Below are positions 44,192 to 52,424 of a stretch of 64,000 nucleotides of DNA, piece by piece. Each line of letters opens with the position of its first letter. Positions within the stretch are counted from its first letter, which is position 1. The DNA is taken from the NCBI RefSeq assembly GCF_000633455.1, contig NZ_AYMG01000001.1, positions 496,001 through 560,000 on the forward strand, written 5' to 3'. The position numbers and the translations under genes are program-made. Origin of the DNA: Pedobacter jeongneungensis. GTDB taxonomy: Bacteria; Bacteroidota; Bacteroidia; Sphingobacteriales; Sphingobacteriaceae. Under the pieces are notes generated by a model. It saw only the letters and a list, made by a program, of their open reading frames with translations, searched no databases and had not been told where the DNA came from.

Positions 44192-44752
44192 TCACTCTGT
44201 GGCTTGAGTACGCAATGCTGCAAACTGATCAAAAGTCAGTTTTGGATTCTTATCCATGAAAAGAAAATGTTTATCGGTATTTCCCCTTAAATACAGTTCC
44301 GATTTATCATAAATGGCCGTATAAAGCTCCTGGCTTGTTGTATAAATATCAGCAATAGCATTTCCCTTTAAAATGATCTGGAGGAATTTAACAGATAAAA
44401 TTCCTTGTGTTTTAACCATAGCATTTTCGTCGGCCTCTATTCTATAGAGTTCGTTTACATAAACAATGATTTTGCCCAGTACGGTACTGGTTCCAGTAAT
44501 GGATAGTATTTCTCCCTGTTGTGTTACCCTGGCGTTTCCTTCATTATCATCAGCGTAAGAAATGCCAACGTCAGGCCTTTGGATCAGGATCACTTCAATA
44601 TTCCCTTTTATTAAGATTTTCCTGAAAGGAGCAATCTTCTCAGTTTTTATGGGTTTATCTTCTACAGCGCTGGCAGTTGTCGGAAAAATATAGGTCAATA
44701 ATAAAATTAAGACTGATACCATGGCAATTTGGGATTTTAAGTAAGCTTTCAT
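44192..44752 (-). CDS. GIN (DUF2807) domain exported protein
   Basis: 186 residues with a signal peptide (about 1-29, MKAYLKSQIAMVSVLILLL...ASA). The remainder forms a repetitive beta-structure: FRKILIKGNIEVILIQRPDVGISYADDNEGNARVTQQGEILSITG and QIILKGNAIADIYTTSQELYTAIYDKSELYLRG, matching the head GIN domain family of putative auto-transporter adhesins, in which beta rungs stack. It is shorter than many family members. Role unknown; probably an envelope protein. Its upstream gap (44753-45065) has GAAC half-sites. Confidence 0.7.
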   Translation of the reverse strand: MKAYLKSQIAMVSVLILLLTYIFPTTASAVEDKPIKTEKIAPFRKILIKGNIEVILIQRPDVGISYADDNEGNARVTQQGEILSITGTSTVLGKIIVYVNELYRIEADENAMVKTQGILSVKFLQIILKGNAIADIYTTSQELYTAIYDKSELYLRGNTDKHFLFMDKNPKLTFDQFAALRTQATE

Positions 44753-45065
44753 AGCGTGTTTTATTTTAATTGTTAATTAATAAATTGTTAGGCGATACTG
44801 AGCATTTGTTTCTTTTGGCGATTATATCGTTTGATTGCATGTTAACGAACGAAGTGCCAAAACAATTATATGTAATTATTTATCTGATAATCAATTGTTT
44901 ATGAATTTTTTGAGACTATTTTAGTGTTCATTATCGAACAGTCCGAACTTGGGATCGAACAACTTTTATCGATTATTGATTTCAAATTGCCGCGGAATGG
45001 AGTCAAATTGTATTGTATTTTTTATAAATTGACGTATTGAAACTCAATCTTAACCATTAATTATA
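44753..45065. other. Divergent intergenic region with GAAC half-sites
   Basis: 313 bp between the GIN protein (minus) and the antiporter (plus). GTTCATTATCGAAC (44926-44939) is an inverted GTTC-N6-GAAC pair; further CGAAC half-sites follow at 44944 and 44956. A repressor/activator site is possible. No coding sequence is visible. Confidence 0.4.
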
Positions 45066-46649
45066 ATGCATACCATTTTACCTTTTTTGCTTGCCATGGT
45101 AGCCATCATTGTGCTGTTAAATATGTGGGCCACCAAACTCAAAATCGCTTATCCGATTTTATTGGTTGTTGGTGGCTTGCTGATCAGTTTCATACCCGGG
45201 TTGCCGAAGGTAAAAATCGATCCCAACCTTATATTTTTTATATTTCTTCCCCCGTTATTATTTGAAGCTGCCTGGGCAATCTCTTTTAAGGAAATGAAAA
45301 AATGGTGGCGCATTATCGGTAGTTTTGCCTTTCTGGTTGTTTTTTTTACCGCACTTTCTGTAGCACTGGTTACCAATTATCTTATTCCAGGGTTTACAAT
45401 CGCTATAGGATTTTTATTGGGGGGCATTGTTTCTCCACCCGATGCGGTGAGCACAGCAGCCATTACAAAATTTGTAAAGATTCCAAAATCTACGGCTGCT
45501 ATTCTGGAAGGAGAAAGTTTATTGAACGATGCTTCCTCATTAATTATCTTCCGTTTTGCATTGGTTGCAGTTGGCACAGGTCAGTTTATCTGGCAAGATG
45601 CAGCTGGCAGCTTTTTGTGGATGGTAATTGGCGGTGCAGGCATTGGTTTATTGTTAGGTTGGGTATTTGTTAGGCTGCATAAGTATTTACCTACCGATGC
45701 GCCTTCTGATATTGCATTGATGCTCATAGAACCTTATTTTATGTACTGGATAGCAGAGCAGGTACATAGTTCTGGCGTGCTGGCGGTAGTAAGTGGCGGA
45801 TTATTTATGTCGGCCAGGAGATTGGTGTTTTTAAGCAGCACCAGCCGCATTAAGGCATTAAGTGTATGGGAAAGTTTTATATTTATTTTAAATGGCGTCG
45901 TCTTTTTAATTATTGGGCTGGAGCTTCCTGAAATCAGGGATGGACTGCGTTCACAAGGTATTCCCTTAAGTACCGCTATCGGCTATGGCTTATTGGTTAC
46001 GGGAGTATTGATTGCGGCCCGGATCATCAGCTCTTATGCTGCCATGTTTGCTACACTTATTTTCCGCCCAAGCGTTACACCCGCTGCGCGTTCCAGGAGG
46101 ACACTGATGTTTATGCCGCTATTGCTCGGCTGGACGGGTATGCGTGGAGTAGTTTCATTAGCCGCAGCTTTGGCAATACCTTTAACATTCGATAACGGAA
46201 AGGCCTTTCCACAAAGAGACTTGATCTTGTTCATCACTTTTGTGGTGATATTGCTTACACTCCTGGTACAAGGCCTTACGCTTCCATCCATTATAAAGCG
46301 TACAGGAGCCTTTGGTTTTATATTTAATCAGGAAAATGAAGAAACGGTTAAACAAAACATGAAACAGGGTTTAAAACAACACAGTTATCAGTTTCTTAAA
46401 AATAAATACGACAAGGAATTGAATGGACATGCCGGTTTGGAAAAATTGTTAAGGCATTGGGAAGAAAAATCGAAAGCCAGCGATGACAGCTGGATGAACG
46501 AACAGGTAAAAACCATTTTTATCCAGATGCTCGAAAGTCAACGGGAATATCTTACGGCGCTGAATAAAGATCCTGCTATTAATGAGGAAATCATCCGCCA
46601 TCAATTGTACCAGATCGACCTTGAAGAGGAAAGATTGAGGGTTATTTGA
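45066..46649 (+). CDS. Na+/H+ antiporter, CPA1 (NhaP/NHE-like) family
   Basis: 527 residues, about 12 membrane segments in residues 1-415 then a soluble tail of about 110 residues. Motifs of the CPA1 family: FIFLPPLLFEAAWAIS, GGIVSPPDAVSTAAI (Asp126) and the ion-binding GESLLNDASSLIIFRFAL (Asn154-Asp155), plus GWTGMRGVVSLAAALAIP. It exchanges Na+ (or K+) for protons across the inner membrane, for pH and salt balance. The C-terminal tail is charged and predicted helical (RHWEEKSKASDDSWMNEQVK). Monocistronic as far as can be seen. Confidence 0.94.
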   Translation: MHTILPFLLAMVAIIVLLNMWATKLKIAYPILLVVGGLLISFIPGLPKVKIDPNLIFFIFLPPLLFEAAWAISFKEMKKWWRIIGSFAFLVVFFTALSVALVTNYLIPGFTIAIGFLLGGIVSPPDAVSTAAITKFVKIPKSTAAILEGESLLNDASSLIIFRFALVAVGTGQFIWQDAAGSFLWMVIGGAGIGLLLGWVFVRLHKYLPTDAPSDIALMLIEPYFMYWIAEQVHSSGVLAVVSGGLFMSARRLVFLSSTSRIKALSVWESFIFILNGVVFLIIGLELPEIRDGLRSQGIPLSTAIGYGLLVTGVLIAARIISSYAAMFATLIFRPSVTPAARSRRTLMFMPLLLGWTGMRGVVSLAAALAIPLTFDNGKAFPQRDLILFITFVVILLTLLVQGLTLPSIIKRTGAFGFIFNQENEETVKQNMKQGLKQHSYQFLKNKYDKELNGHAGLEKLLRHWEEKSKASDDSWMNEQVKTIFIQMLESQREYLTALNKDPAINEEIIRHQLYQIDLEEERLRVI

Positions 46650-46741
46650 TTTACGAGTAGTATATCTTTACTATATACCTCTCTTATATTGTTGTAGCGT
46701 TTCTATGAATTTTACCGTTTTCATTAAAAACCAAATAGACA

Positions 46742-47161
46742 ATGAAGAAATTAACACTTTTATTAATCATGGGCATTGCCCTACTCAGCTGTAAAAAAAA
46801 TAAAACCACTTCCGAGTGTGGAGATAAAATATGTACTCAAGAGCTTGCCTCGGTAGTGATAAGATTTGTAGATAATAAAGGTGAAGGTGCCGAAGTAAAG
46901 GATTTTAGTGTAATCAATCAAAGAACTGGAGAAAGTTTAAAGGCCAATTCGAGTATTTACACCAGTACCGTAAAAGGTGCTTTTATTGTGATTGATGATG
47001 GTAATAAATCACAATTATCAGAAGGTGGAGACGACTTAAAAATTACCGGGACATCTGCGACAACCAATCAAGCAAAATCTGTTGTAATTAAAGCAAGCGG
47101 AGGTAAATGTGCCTGTCACATCAAAAAAATAACCGGACCAGACCAGGTTACTTTTGATTAG
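46742..47161 (+). CDS. Small lipoprotein of unknown function
   Basis: 139 residues. Lipobox ALLSC (Cys17) after a short signal. The mature part has a pair of Cys residues near the N-terminus (SECGDKICTQ) and two at the end (GGKCACHIKK), which could form disulfides. The middle (SVVIRFVDNKGEGAEVKDFSV...IVIDDGNKSQLSEGGDDLKITGTS) looks like an immunoglobulin-like beta domain. I do not recognise a named family. Confidence 0.7.
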   Translation: MKKLTLLLIMGIALLSCKKNKTTSECGDKICTQELASVVIRFVDNKGEGAEVKDFSVINQRTGESLKANSSIYTSTVKGAFIVIDDGNKSQLSEGGDDLKITGTSATTNQAKSVVIKASGGKCACHIKKITGPDQVTFD

Positions 47162-47197
47162 GATATTTTTCGCGTCCATAATAAAAATTATATGATA

Positions 47198-47227
47198 GGC
47201 CTAACTTTTAGAAGTTGGGCTTTTTTA
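47198..47227 (+). terminator. Terminator after the small lipoprotein gene
   Basis: GCCTAACTT / AAGTTGGGC (one G-T pair) with 4-nt loop and TTTTTT. Confidence 0.85.
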
Positions 47228-47389
47228 TTTTCAATAATCTGGTCAAATAGTAGCTTAAGGCAAAGTCTTATTAACCAGTTTGAAATGTGAAAATGTTTGA
47301 ATTAAGGACTTCTTTTTTACGGATATTTTGTTTAGTTTAGCTAAACAAAATCATTTATATGTAAACATTATTTTAACCTTAATTTAACT

Positions 47390-49060
47390 ATGAAAAAATC
47401 AAAGCTTTTACCATCCCTGGTTTATCTCATGATCCTGTCGTTGATTTCTTGTAAGAAGGCGGATACAGCTACTTCAGAGGAAAAAATTTCTGATCAACAA
47501 TCTTTAGCAAAAAATGCTTTGCTTGCAAAGCCCAAAAAAGTATTATTTATAGGTATTGATGGTTGTGTTTGGAAAGCCATTACAGCCTCAAATGCACCTA
47601 ATCTCAAAACGTTGATGGACCAATCGTACACCAGTACCAATGCCCTGGCTCAGGTACCAACCTGGTCATCTAATGGATGGTCAGCTTTGTTTACAGGAGT
47701 AGGTGTGGACAAGCATAAAGCATCCGATAATAGTTTTTCGGGATCAGACTTTGTAAACTACCCTTCTTTTTTCAGGCAGATTAAAACCAGCTTACCTGCA
47801 TTGCGTACCGCATCAATTGTAACCTGGTCGTCCATTAACGATTTTATTGTGGCTACTCAAGATGTAACGGTAAAGCAGAATAGTGCAAACGATAACGCAA
47901 CGGAAACCAGGATTATCCAGGAAATTACCACCAGTAATACAGATGTTGCGTTTTGCCATTTCGATGATGTAGATCATGCCGGGCACGCCAGTAATTATAG
48001 AACCACTACCCAAATGTATATGGATTCGGTAAAAGCAGTTGATGCACGCGTAGGAAGAATTTTAACGGCTTTAAAGGCAAGACCAACTTATAACAATGAA
48101 GATTGGCTCATTGTTGTTGCTACAGATCATGGTGGTGATCTTAGCCATGGTGGGGCCAGCTACCTGGAGCAAAATGCTTTTATCATTTTAAACAACAGTG
48201 CCATTTCGCCTCAACTGGTAAATGCATTACCAACCACCGCAACAGAATCAACACCACATAGCATCTCTACCGTCGATTTTAAAACCAATGTTTATGGTCA
48301 GCTGCCTGCCCTTGGTAATTTTAATCTTAGTGCAACCAGTAGTTTCACCATCGAGTTTAGGGCGAGGGCAACATCTGCTACTAGCGATCCGGTAATTATC
48401 GGCAATAAAAATTGGGCAAGTGGTTATAATAAAGGTATTATCATTTCTAATAGGAATGGAGTAATCAGGGCTAATTTTGGTGATGGTACCCACAGGCTTG
48501 ATGTTGATGGTGTTGATTTAACCGATCAGCTGTGGCATCAGGTAGCCATAGTGGTTAACCGCAGCACTCAAAAGGCAACTATATACGATGGTGGTGTGCA
48601 AGTTGCAGAAGGTAATATTTCTGCCGTAGGCGATTTAGAAAGCGGCACCACATTTAAAATAGGACAGGATGGTACGGGTAATTATAATCCTTACTTTACC
48701 GGCAATATTTCAGAAATCAGGTTGTTCAAATCGGCTTTACCTGCAAGCAGTATCAGTGCTTATAGTTTTACGGCCTTAACTTCGTCGCACCCACAAAATG
48801 CTGACCTGGTTTTGTACACTAAAGGAAATGAAGGCTCAGGAACAACCTATAACGGAAGTTTGGTTACACCTAAAATAGATATTCTGACCAAAAATAGCGC
48901 AACCATTACCTGGAGTGCCTTAACCACCCCGATATTCAAACGTAAAACAACAGATTATCATGGTGCGCCTTATTTATACAATGTAGCACCTACCATATTA
49001 AAATTCCTGGGTATAGCTAAGCCTGGTTATTACGATGGCAGTACGCTGATTAATTTTTAA
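47390..49060 (+). CDS. Alkaline-phosphatase/nucleotide-pyrophosphatase superfamily lipoprotein with inserted LamG domain
   Basis: 556 residues. Signal peptide and lipobox SLISC (Cys21). Phosphodiesterase-fold core: VLFIGIDGCVWKAI (metal Asp), PTWSSNGWSALFTGVG with the nucleophile region, HFDDVDHAGHAS and VATDHGGDLSHGG for metal binding. At about residue 290 the fold is interrupted by a LamG/concanavalin-like jelly roll (TVDFKTNVYGQLPALGNFNLSATSSFTIEFRARA... GNISEIRLFKSALPASSI), about 190 residues, then the phosphatase C-terminus resumes (GAPYLYNVAPTILKFLGI). The LamG could bind a glycan and hold the enzyme at its substrate. Lies just before the T6SS locus, convergent with TssK. Confidence 0.88.
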   Translation: MKKSKLLPSLVYLMILSLISCKKADTATSEEKISDQQSLAKNALLAKPKKVLFIGIDGCVWKAITASNAPNLKTLMDQSYTSTNALAQVPTWSSNGWSALFTGVGVDKHKASDNSFSGSDFVNYPSFFRQIKTSLPALRTASIVTWSSINDFIVATQDVTVKQNSANDNATETRIIQEITTSNTDVAFCHFDDVDHAGHASNYRTTTQMYMDSVKAVDARVGRILTALKARPTYNNEDWLIVVATDHGGDLSHGGASYLEQNAFIILNNSAISPQLVNALPTTATESTPHSISTVDFKTNVYGQLPALGNFNLSATSSFTIEFRARATSATSDPVIIGNKNWASGYNKGIIISNRNGVIRANFGDGTHRLDVDGVDLTDQLWHQVAIVVNRSTQKATIYDGGVQVAEGNISAVGDLESGTTFKIGQDGTGNYNPYFTGNISEIRLFKSALPASSISAYSFTALTSSHPQNADLVLYTKGNEGSGTTYNGSLVTPKIDILTKNSATITWSALTTPIFKRKTTDYHGAPYLYNVAPTILKFLGIAKPGYYDGSTLINF

Positions 49061-49081
49061 ACCAACACCATCATATAAATC

Positions 49082-49116
49082 AAAAAGCTGTATCCTCATT
49101 GAGGGTACAGCTTTTT
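49082..49116. terminator. Bidirectional terminator between the phosphatase gene and tssK
   Basis: AAAAAGCTGTA.CCTC / GAGG.TACAGCTTTTT, nearly perfect 16-bp stem with 3-nt loop and A/T-runs on both sides, between convergent genes. Confidence 0.9.
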
Positions 49117-49141
49117 GATAAATTTACTCCGAGAAATATTA

Positions 49142-50281
49142 TTAATCCAGCAAAGTCCAGGTTTTTCTGGCTTGTACTTGTTGTACAACCTGCTGTTCGG
49201 CAACCACAATGTTTTCTTTGCGTTGGCCAATATATTCTAGTCCGCTTAATTTATTCCAAAGCGCAACCAGTACATTCATAAATTCGTTAGCCATTACCAT
49301 ACTGTTATTAATCTGTTTATGATCATATACGAGTTCGATGGTTTTAGCCAAAAGCTCTTCAAAGTTTCCAGGGGTTACATCTTTCCACTCGTAAAAGTAT
49401 TTTAACAGTTCTTCTCTTTCACGTGGATCGATCAGTTTGATTGCCGTAAAAAAGATATGTGCCAGGCTCGAAAAATAACCGACCAAAACCACAGGCGATT
49501 CGCGGTGTGCGATGTTTCTGTATTCATAAAATAAACCTGCAATATAATCTACAATCTTCTCCGAAATCAGTCGGATATTTTTGCCAAGCGGTGTAATATT
49601 ATCCCTGCCTCCTGTTTTATCGATAATCTTGAATGCGGCCAATTGTAAATCGTTCAATAAAACGCTGAAAGATTCATAGTACCTGATTAATGCCGGATGA
49701 CTTGTTATCGTTGTGCTTGGTGGGATATAGCTGGTATTGATTGATAACCTTCCGTTTTCATAGTAAACCTGTCCGATGGTCAGAAAATAACTGTCTGCCG
49801 TTTGCGAGCCTACTTCACTTTCAGGTAAAACCGCAATAGAATAACCTTTGGCTAATTCAGGGTAACGGATTGGACTTTCATCAGGGCTTGGTGTGCCGGT
49901 GGGTACGCGGTTAAACGGGTTAACCACTAATAAAATAACATAGTTGCGGGGTTCTGATTGACCAAAATAATGGTTATGAACCAGTGTGTCCATATTATCA
50001 GATTGTACAATATCAATATGGCAACCCTCTGGCGTAACCGCATTACAATACCTTACACGCACCTCAATGTGGTTGGTTGCCTTTTCAATAATTTCGATAT
50101 CGTGCGAACTTTTGTAACCTGCAAATGGCGGCAAAAATCCGTAATTACTGTTGTTCAGCTGCAGCGATACGGCATCCCGTACAAAATCCTGCAAATAGAG
50201 ATCGCTTACGGTAAAGTGATCGCTGGAGAGCTTCATGCCATTAATCCAGTTGATGGATTTATATTTTAGCGGCTTTATCAT
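49142..50281 (-). CDS. tssK: Type VI secretion baseplate protein TssK
   Basis: 379 residues. The N-terminus MIKPLKYKSINWINGMKLSSDHF matches the Bacteroidota TssK, followed by a shell domain with NHIEVRVRYCNAVTPEGCHIDI and a C-terminal helical domain (VYDHKQINNSMVMANEFMNVLVALWNKLSGLEYIGQRK). TssK is a trimeric adaptor that connects the baseplate wedges to the membrane complex. It follows TssN by 21 bp on the same strand. Shorter than proteobacterial TssK (about 440 residues), as usual for T6SSiii. Confidence 0.9.
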   Translation of the reverse strand: MIKPLKYKSINWINGMKLSSDHFTVSDLYLQDFVRDAVSLQLNNSNYGFLPPFAGYKSSHDIEIIEKATNHIEVRVRYCNAVTPEGCHIDIVQSDNMDTLVHNHYFGQSEPRNYVILLVVNPFNRVPTGTPSPDESPIRYPELAKGYSIAVLPESEVGSQTADSYFLTIGQVYYENGRLSINTSYIPPSTTITSHPALIRYYESFSVLLNDLQLAAFKIIDKTGGRDNITPLGKNIRLISEKIVDYIAGLFYEYRNIAHRESPVVLVGYFSSLAHIFFTAIKLIDPREREELLKYFYEWKDVTPGNFEELLAKTIELVYDHKQINNSMVMANEFMNVLVALWNKLSGLEYIGQRKENIVVAEQQVVQQVQARKTWTLLD

Positions 50282-50302
50282 GGTAGATGTTTTTATTATA
50301 GA

Positions 50303-51196
50303 TTAGATAAAGATAGCACTTTCGCCAACTTCGTTAGGCTTATTTACATTTTCCGATACGCGTTTCGCATAAATTGTCATTTTTTCGGTAATGCCATTTT
50401 CAATAATGTCCAGATCCGGATCGATAAAGATATTCCGTTTAAAAAACGAAGTTTTGATAAAGAAAATCCATTTATAATTTTCCAGATCATCACCTTTAAA
50501 CTCGACAGGGCTTTTGGCAAACTTCAAATTGTAATCATCAATAAACTTATGGAACCAGATACCGAAGTTCATATTTTCTACCGCTTTTACCTTTACCTTT
50601 AAAGGTTCAGGGTCGCTGCTTTTTTTGTACAGCTCCAGTTCTAACACTAATAAACGGTTAAAATCTACATGGTCCATATTAATATCCAGTGGAGTATCAG
50701 GATATCTCCAGATCTTGTAAATTTCTGAAGGGATGCCCAATAAAGAAACATAGGCCCACCAAAAAATAAGCGGAACAAAAAAGCAGATGATGCTGCCTGC
50801 ACCAAACCAGCCAAAGTTTACCGAACTTAACCAGTTAAAGGCCAGCTGAAACAGATACACCGATAAAATGGCCGAAACCAAAGTGGCAAAAAAGATAAAT
50901 ACCTTGCGCTCCAGTAAATCTTTTGGATAGTATTTTGTTAATAAATAAACAAAGAGCGAGCCAGTTAAGATGTAGAAAATACAGCAGATAATGTAGCCCC
51001 AGGGCATGAAATTAAAGTTCAGAAAGCCCAAAAAACCCGGAATTGCTAAAATAATACCAATAAGCAGAACACTTACGATAAGTCTTTTGTTGTTGAGAAA
51101 CTGGTTCTTCTTGTTAATAATAGAAAGTATTGCCGTTGAAACCAAAAAGATCAGCGGAAATAAGAGAAAGCGAATAAAAAATGATTGAACGTCCAT
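50303..51196 (-). CDS. tssN: Type VI secretion inner-membrane protein TssN (Bacteroidota-specific)
   Basis: 297 residues. Five hydrophobic segments fill residues 5-160 (SFFIRFLLFPLIFLVST, LIVSVLLIGIILAIPGF, YIICCIFYILTGSLFVYL and two more); the C-terminal half is soluble, with LELELYKKSSDPEPLKVKVKAVENMNFGIWFHKF. TssN is one of the five proteins (TssN-TssR) that replace TssJLM as the membrane complex in T6SSiii. First gene of a two-gene unit with tssK and starts divergently from tssG, with 117 bp between. Confidence 0.88.
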   Translation of the reverse strand: MDVQSFFIRFLLFPLIFLVSTAILSIINKKNQFLNNKRLIVSVLLIGIILAIPGFLGFLNFNFMPWGYIICCIFYILTGSLFVYLLTKYYPKDLLERKVFIFFATLVSAILSVYLFQLAFNWLSSVNFGWFGAGSIICFFVPLIFWWAYVSLLGIPSEIYKIWRYPDTPLDINMDHVDFNRLLVLELELYKKSSDPEPLKVKVKAVENMNFGIWFHKFIDDYNLKFAKSPVEFKGDDLENYKWIFFIKTSFFKRNIFIDPDLDIIENGITEKMTIYAKRVSENVNKPNEVGESAIFI

Positions 51197-51313
51197 TAAT
51201 TTTTATAGATGTGATGTACTACAAATATAGTATCTTTAGTATTTGATTATAATCCTATTTTTTTTCGATAATATAAATTTAACCTATAACACATAACTAA
51301 GCTTAAAGTTTAA

Positions 51314-52252
51314 ATGAAAAAAGAAACTTTGATTAATAACGAACTCTTTACAGATTATAAAGCTGTAGCACATGCTGCAGACCTGATTGAACGTAAGGTA
51401 ATTGATGCAGATAGGATAGAAATTATACCACTTGGGCCTGATAAACGTGCCTTTGCCAAAGATATTGACAGTACCAATGTCTATTATTCGGAAAAAAGAA
51501 GGCATGATCGGATCCGCATTAATACCAACCGCGAAGGTTTGTATGATATGCTACCCGAAGGACTTTTCCACAGGCCGCCAACAGGCAGTGCTGGCATGGA
51601 TGAGGAATCGATGATAAAAGACATCAGGGATAGGAGAGAGGAAGAAAAGGAAGCCAGGTTATTTTTTACCCCCTTTGATGCTGAAATTAATTATGTAAGG
51701 ATCATGACCGAGTTGTATGAAAATATGCTCGATAAAAAAACAACTTATGCTGATCTGAGCCAGATTTTCGAATTTGGCTGGGATGAATTTAACCTGTTGA
51801 ATAAAGAACAGAGCATTATCTGGATGCACCTGCTGCCCGAAATCCAGCAGAAAAGAAACGATATCGATTTTGTATCAAAAGTGCTAACAGCACTGTTTAA
51901 CCTGCCTATTGCCATTGTAGATGCTACAGCAAATATTGCCCCGGTAAAAATTGCTGAAGAAATGCAGATGCAGCTTGGTGCAAGCGCATTGGGCATTGAT
52001 ACCATTATAGGCGACAGCTTTACACCAGAACACGAGGCTTATAACATCAATATTGGGCCAACTTCTCCACAAGAACTGATCAAATTTATTCCGGGGCAAA
52101 AGAACAGGGCTATTCTGGATATGGCCATCAGCTATTTAATGCCTGTAGATGCAGAAGTAAACGTAGAGCTTCTTACCGCACCCGATTATCAGGAAACTTT
52201 ATTAAGTGAAAATGGCGAAAGTGCTTTTTTAGGTTATACGGTGTATATTTAA
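51314..52252 (+). CDS. tssG: Type VI secretion baseplate protein TssG-like (Bacteroidota form)
   Basis: 312 residues, soluble. The middle RLFFTPFDAEINYVRIMTELYENMLDKK and the C-terminal GPTSPQELIKFIPGQKNRAILDMAISYLMPVDAEV...GESAFLGYTVYI fit the T6SSiii TssG, including the late LGYTV end like the LGxxxW end of canonical TssG. Similarity to classical TssG is low, so the name rests partly on cluster position (the only missing baseplate part beside K, E and F). A single-gene unit on the plus strand between two minus-strand blocks. TssG bridges TssF and TssE in the baseplate wedge. Confidence 0.72.
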   Translation: MKKETLINNELFTDYKAVAHAADLIERKVIDADRIEIIPLGPDKRAFAKDIDSTNVYYSEKRRHDRIRINTNREGLYDMLPEGLFHRPPTGSAGMDEESMIKDIRDRREEEKEARLFFTPFDAEINYVRIMTELYENMLDKKTTYADLSQIFEFGWDEFNLLNKEQSIIWMHLLPEIQQKRNDIDFVSKVLTALFNLPIAIVDATANIAPVKIAEEMQMQLGASALGIDTIIGDSFTPEHEAYNINIGPTSPQELIKFIPGQKNRAILDMAISYLMPVDAEVNVELLTAPDYQETLLSENGESAFLGYTVYI

Positions 52253-52330
52253 AGCCCGCCTGACTACAATTATAAACAGCGTTCGTTAATATTTATTCGT
52301 AATAATTAACTAGCCTTATGTATATGCGAT

Positions 52331-52418
52331 CGTCATTCCCAACCCGATAGCTATCGGGTTGATTGGGAACCTTAATACAATAAGCTTTAAGATTCCCGCC
52401 TGGGCGGGAATGACGACC
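52331..52418 (+). repeat. CGTCATTCCC...GAATGACGACC intergenic repeat, copy 2
   Basis: Same orientation as copy 1 at 37649-37732; includes CCCGATAGCTATCGGG and the end GATTCCCGCCTGGGCGGGAA TGACGACC. Placed between the convergent tssG and tssF genes, it may form a stem that helps end transcription. Confidence 0.75.
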
Positions 52419-52424
52419 TTCTTA

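Noticed and set aside
44075-44290. A 71-aa plus-strand open frame over the tRNA-like remnant
   Set aside because: It reads the T-loop and terminator DNA and then overlaps the GIN-domain gene in antisense; no protein features.
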